Below, one piece after another: positions 14,434 to 16,537 of a DNA stretch of 16,537 nt. Under the pieces are notes generated by a model. It saw nothing but the letters and a program-made list of their open reading frames with translations. It did not search any database and had not been told where the DNA came from. The position numbers and the translations under genes were made by a program. Origin of the DNA: Synergistaceae bacterium (lineage in GTDB: Bacteria > Synergistota > Synergistia > Synergistales > Aminobacteriaceae). How positions within the stretch are numbered: the first letter of the stretch is position 1; every line of letters starts with the position of its first letter. The DNA is taken from NCBI GenBank assembly GCA_017475805.1, contig JAFVEW010000356.1:1-16537 (forward strand), given 5' to 3'.

Positions 14434-14472
14434 AAAAGAGGAAAGAGTTTTATTTGCTCTCTCCTCTTTTTT
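14434..14472. terminator. Bidirectional terminator between the Cys-rich gene and pckA
   Basis: AAAAGAGGAAAGAG (14434-14447) pairs with CTCTCTCCTCTTTT (14457-14470) with a single A-C mismatch and a 9-nt loop. Six T follow on the plus strand and a T-rich tract follows on the minus strand, so it can stop both converging genes. Confidence 0.88.
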
Positions 14473-14483
14473 ACTCTTAAAAT

Positions 14484-16160
14484 TTAGCCAATCTCGGCGA
14501 TTAATTTTTCGACTGCTTCTTTAGCATCGGCAGGAAGTTTGTCAATTCCGCCGCGCTCTGTTTCTTTTGTGTTGATGAAGTTCAGTCTGTCCTGGAAACG
14601 CTTTTTAAGCTGCGTCTTGTATTCTTCGTTCTTGAGGTCAGCGTCGAAACCGTCAATCTTCATGATCTTAACGCCTGAGAGATTTCCGAACGGTTCCCAC
14701 TTTGCTTTGCCTTCGACGATTCTCTCGATGATCATGAGCGTGTTCTCTTTGCCTACGGGCTTGCCCATGAAGTTGCCTGTGTTGAGAATGTAGCAGTCGA
14801 CTCCGTCAGCAATAAGCTGCTTAAATCTCTCGTAGTCCATTCCTAACGGGTAAGTTCTGAACGGGTTAGCGTAAGGTTCGCAGACGAGTGCATCAGGGTC
14901 AACGCCTTTAGCTAAGTTTTCTGCGCTTGTTCTCTTCGTTGCGAGTGTCGCGCCAAGAACTGAGCCGAGTGAAGGTCCTTCAAGTTTAAGAACAGGCGGA
15001 ATAGTCGGGTCTCTCATCAGCCAGAAGATAGCGTTAAGAGGCTCGTCAATTCTATCAACTCTGTTGGGCGACCACATACGAGATTTAATAGCGCGTCCGT
15101 TTCCGTTTCTGACGTCTTCGGTAACTGCTAATAATTTTCCGTCTTTGTCTTTCACGCAGCCGCAATTCTGCATCGTGAGAAGGAATTTATTATCAGGGCA
15201 GCCGATAGGATAGTCAGCGACTTTATCAAAATATGTAGGTTCAAGCGCGATTGCGTATTTATCTTTGACGTTGACGATAAAAGCGTCATCATGAAGAACC
15301 ATAACGTCATATTTTCCATCGTGTTTAGCGTGGGTGATTGTCGATTTTCCTGAACCTGAAAGGCCGAATGCCGCCATGACGTATTTTTTATTGCTGCCGT
15401 CTTTGAGAGTGTAGCGTTTAAGTCCGCCGTGACATGAAGCGTAACCGTTGCGAGCGGCGATACCCCAAGCAAGCGTTAATGTTCCTTTCTTTAATTCGCC
15501 GAAATATCTTAAGCCTAAGACGATAGCGCAGTTCTCTTCGGGTGAGAAGAATGCAAGGCCATTCGGGAATTTCTCTTTAAGTTCAGGGTCTCCATGCGGC
15601 CAATCAGGGTCAGCTACGAAGAAAATATCGCCGTCGTGGTCAGAAATTCTGCGCGATTTTTCATAACGCGGTTTATAAGCCTCGTTAGCATATTGGAAAT
15701 TAATCATCCAATTATATAAATTGCTCTCGTAACCTTCCGGCAAAATAATATGTGCGCTCGTCATAAAATCTTCGTCAAGTCCGACATAAGCGTCAGCCTG
15801 ATAAAGTTTGCGGTAGCGCATGTTATAAACTGCTTCACGAATGATTTTGCAATATTCAGCGACGTTGACTTCAGGCCAGCCTACAATGCGTCTCGCTGCT
15901 GCTGTTCTTCCGAAGATTGCTCCATCGTTGAAAAGTAAAACGTTAGCGTCCATAGGAAGCTCCTGCTCAGTGGGCTTATAAATGGGCATTCCTGTTAATT
16001 CGATTGTGCCTGGAGAATTTTTAGCGAGGTTATAAGCCTCTTTCAAATCTAAAACGTGATGAACGTTGTTGCCGTAGAAAAGAGTTTCGATTGTTGTGCG
16101 AGGTTGAGCTTTATAAACTTTTTTGAAGTTTTCAGGATCGTAATATCCGATTGTTGACAT
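14484..16160 (-). CDS. pckA: Phosphoenolpyruvate carboxykinase (ATP), divergent subfamily
   Basis: Interconverts oxaloacetate and PEP with ATP/ADP, for gluconeogenesis or, in fermenters, for CO2 fixation with ATP gain. From the ATG at 16160 the protein has 558 residues, near the 540 of E. coli PckA. Motifs in order: FGRTAAARR in place of FTGRSPKDKY, RYFGELKKG with the metal-binding Lys, CHGG with the metal His, the P-loop GLSGSGKST (266-274), and HDD (290-292) as kinase-2 motif in place of GDDEHGW. These differences mark a branch distinct from E. coli PckA. I start at MSTIGYYD: AAAGGGG lies 13 nt upstream, and the open frame beyond it (to 16361) crosses the divergent gene's promoter. Substrate specificity inferred from family. 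Confidence 0.88.
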   Translation of the reverse strand: MSTIGYYDPENFKKVYKAQPRTTIETLFYGNNVHHVLDLKEAYNLAKNSPGTIELTGMPIYKPTEQELPMDANVLLFNDGAIFGRTAAARRIVGWPEVNVAEYCKIIREAVYNMRYRKLYQADAYVGLDEDFMTSAHIILPEGYESNLYNWMINFQYANEAYKPRYEKSRRISDHDGDIFFVADPDWPHGDPELKEKFPNGLAFFSPEENCAIVLGLRYFGELKKGTLTLAWGIAARNGYASCHGGLKRYTLKDGSNKKYVMAAFGLSGSGKSTITHAKHDGKYDVMVLHDDAFIVNVKDKYAIALEPTYFDKVADYPIGCPDNKFLLTMQNCGCVKDKDGKLLAVTEDVRNGNGRAIKSRMWSPNRVDRIDEPLNAIFWLMRDPTIPPVLKLEGPSLGSVLGATLATKRTSAENLAKGVDPDALVCEPYANPFRTYPLGMDYERFKQLIADGVDCYILNTGNFMGKPVGKENTLMIIERIVEGKAKWEPFGNLSGVKIMKIDGFDADLKNEEYKTQLKKRFQDRLNFINTKETERGGIDKLPADAKEAVEKLIAEIG

Positions 16161-16206
16161 TTCTAAGAAATTGCCCCTTTCTAAAATTTTTTCGCAATCG
16201 GAAGAA

Positions 16207-16232
16207 ATTTTATCACAAATCACTGATATAAT
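16207..16232. promoter_or_regulatory. Overlapping divergent promoters of pckA and the alpha-2-macroglobulin gene
   Basis: Plus strand: TGATATAAT (16224-16232), extended -10 for the macroglobulin. Minus strand: TGATAAAAT (16215-16207), extended -10 for pckA, with TTGAAA 19 nt further upstream as a loose -35. The two -10 boxes are only 14 bp apart and point away from each other, so polymerase bound at one should block the other. Confidence 0.5.
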
Positions 16233-16269
16233 TTCAATTAAAATTTTCTCAAAGAAAGGAATGTATATT

Positions 16270-16537
16270 TTGAAATCCCGAAGAATTTTATTATTCATTC
16301 TAACTTTCATGCTCGTGTTTGTTGCAAGCATTTCTGCAATGGCCGCAACGCGCTCGAACATGCCCGCCGGAGTTCAGAGTTTTGCACCGACAGGAACAGT
16401 TCCAGATAATGTTTCATTCAGAGCTGTTTTCAGAAATCCTGTTGTCAACAAAAATCAGACAGGCAAGGTAATAACTCCCGAAAATTCTTTGTTCCCGTTT
16501 GAAGTCAATCCTACTCTTCAGCTTGAAGGTCGCTGGC
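16270..16537 (+). CDS. Alpha-2-macroglobulin family protein, N-terminal fragment
   Basis: The frame is open to the window end, giving 89 residues of what is normally a very large (1500-2000 residue) envelope protein that traps proteases. The TTG at 16270 is preferred: AAAGGA lies 9 nt upstream, whereas the in-frame ATG at 16261 abuts that site. A basic KSRR start and a long hydrophobic stretch ending near SAMAA form a signal peptide; no lipobox Cys is visible. The mature part, FAPTGTVPDNVSFRAVFRNPV, then PFEVNPTLQLEGRW, resembles the first MG1 domain of bacterial macroglobulins of the YfhM group, where the FxPxGxV and PxxxGxW elements recur. Divergent to pckA. Family call is good but rests on a short piece. 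Confidence 0.72.
   Translation, partial: MKSRRILLFILTFMLVFVASISAMAATRSNMPAGVQSFAPTGTVPDNVSFRAVFRNPVVNKNQTGKVITPENSLFPFEVNPTLQLEGRW

Noticed and set aside
15152..15472. A 106-codon open frame on the minus strand inside pckA
   Set aside because: Alternate frame of pckA; the pckA frame there encodes the P-loop and metal-binding residues.
16161..16361. N-terminal extension of pckA by 67 residues
   Set aside because: It would cross the divergent promoters and signal-peptide codons of the macroglobulin gene, has no Shine-Dalgarno, and the family begins near the MST start.

Overview
The window looks like a chromosomal segment of an uncultured, AT-rich, flagellated, Gram-negative (diderm) anaerobe. 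Synergistota is my best guess. The reasons are a branched-chain-amino-acid type ABC system, flagellar rod genes, a eukaryote-like NADP isocitrate dehydrogenase beside a YbhJ-type aconitase homologue, an ATP-type PEP carboxykinase of a divergent branch, and a secreted alpha-2-macroglobulin. The taxon is inferred from remembered family resemblance; no 16S or marker gene is present. No tRNA, rRNA, CRISPR array, transposase or phage gene was seen.

Layout. 1-2288 (+): end of uppS, cdsA and dxr, an envelope-lipid and isoprenoid cluster in which uppS overlaps cdsA by 20 nt, closed by a bidirectional terminator. 2320-7639 (-): a tight operon read right to left, kduD-like dehydrogenase, livH, livM, livG, livF, livK, with the binding protein last. 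7712-8521 (-): larE, preceded by a promoter-plus-hairpin leader. 8796-10163 (-): flgB, an unrecognised coiled-coil membrane protein, and flgC, ending in a strong terminator with no fliE following. 10419-13999 (+): an aconitase-superfamily hydratase and NADP isocitrate dehydrogenase; related heptamer-repeat hairpin elements lie after each of the two genes. 14130-14414 (+): a 94-residue protein with a cysteine-rich tail. 14484-16160 (-): PEP carboxykinase. 16270-end (+): start of an alpha-2-macroglobulin, sharing overlapping divergent promoters with pckA.

How the genes fit together. The hydratase and isocitrate dehydrogenase would turn citrate into 2-oxoglutarate, the glutamate-forming arm of a partial TCA cycle. 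PEP carboxykinase links oxaloacetate to PEP. The liv system imports an amino acid or related organic acid, and the sugar-acid dehydrogenase at the head of its operon suggests co-regulated substrate use. The most unusual points are the coiled-coil gene inserted between flgB and flgC with a 14-bp duplication at its junction, the duplicated heptamer-repeat hairpins around icd, and the altered active site of the aconitase homologue.

Six starts were moved inward from the longest open frame to sites with a better Shine-Dalgarno or family fit: livG, kduD, larE, flgC, pckA and the alpha-2-macroglobulin. Alignments and residue equivalences were made by eye from memory of reference proteins.
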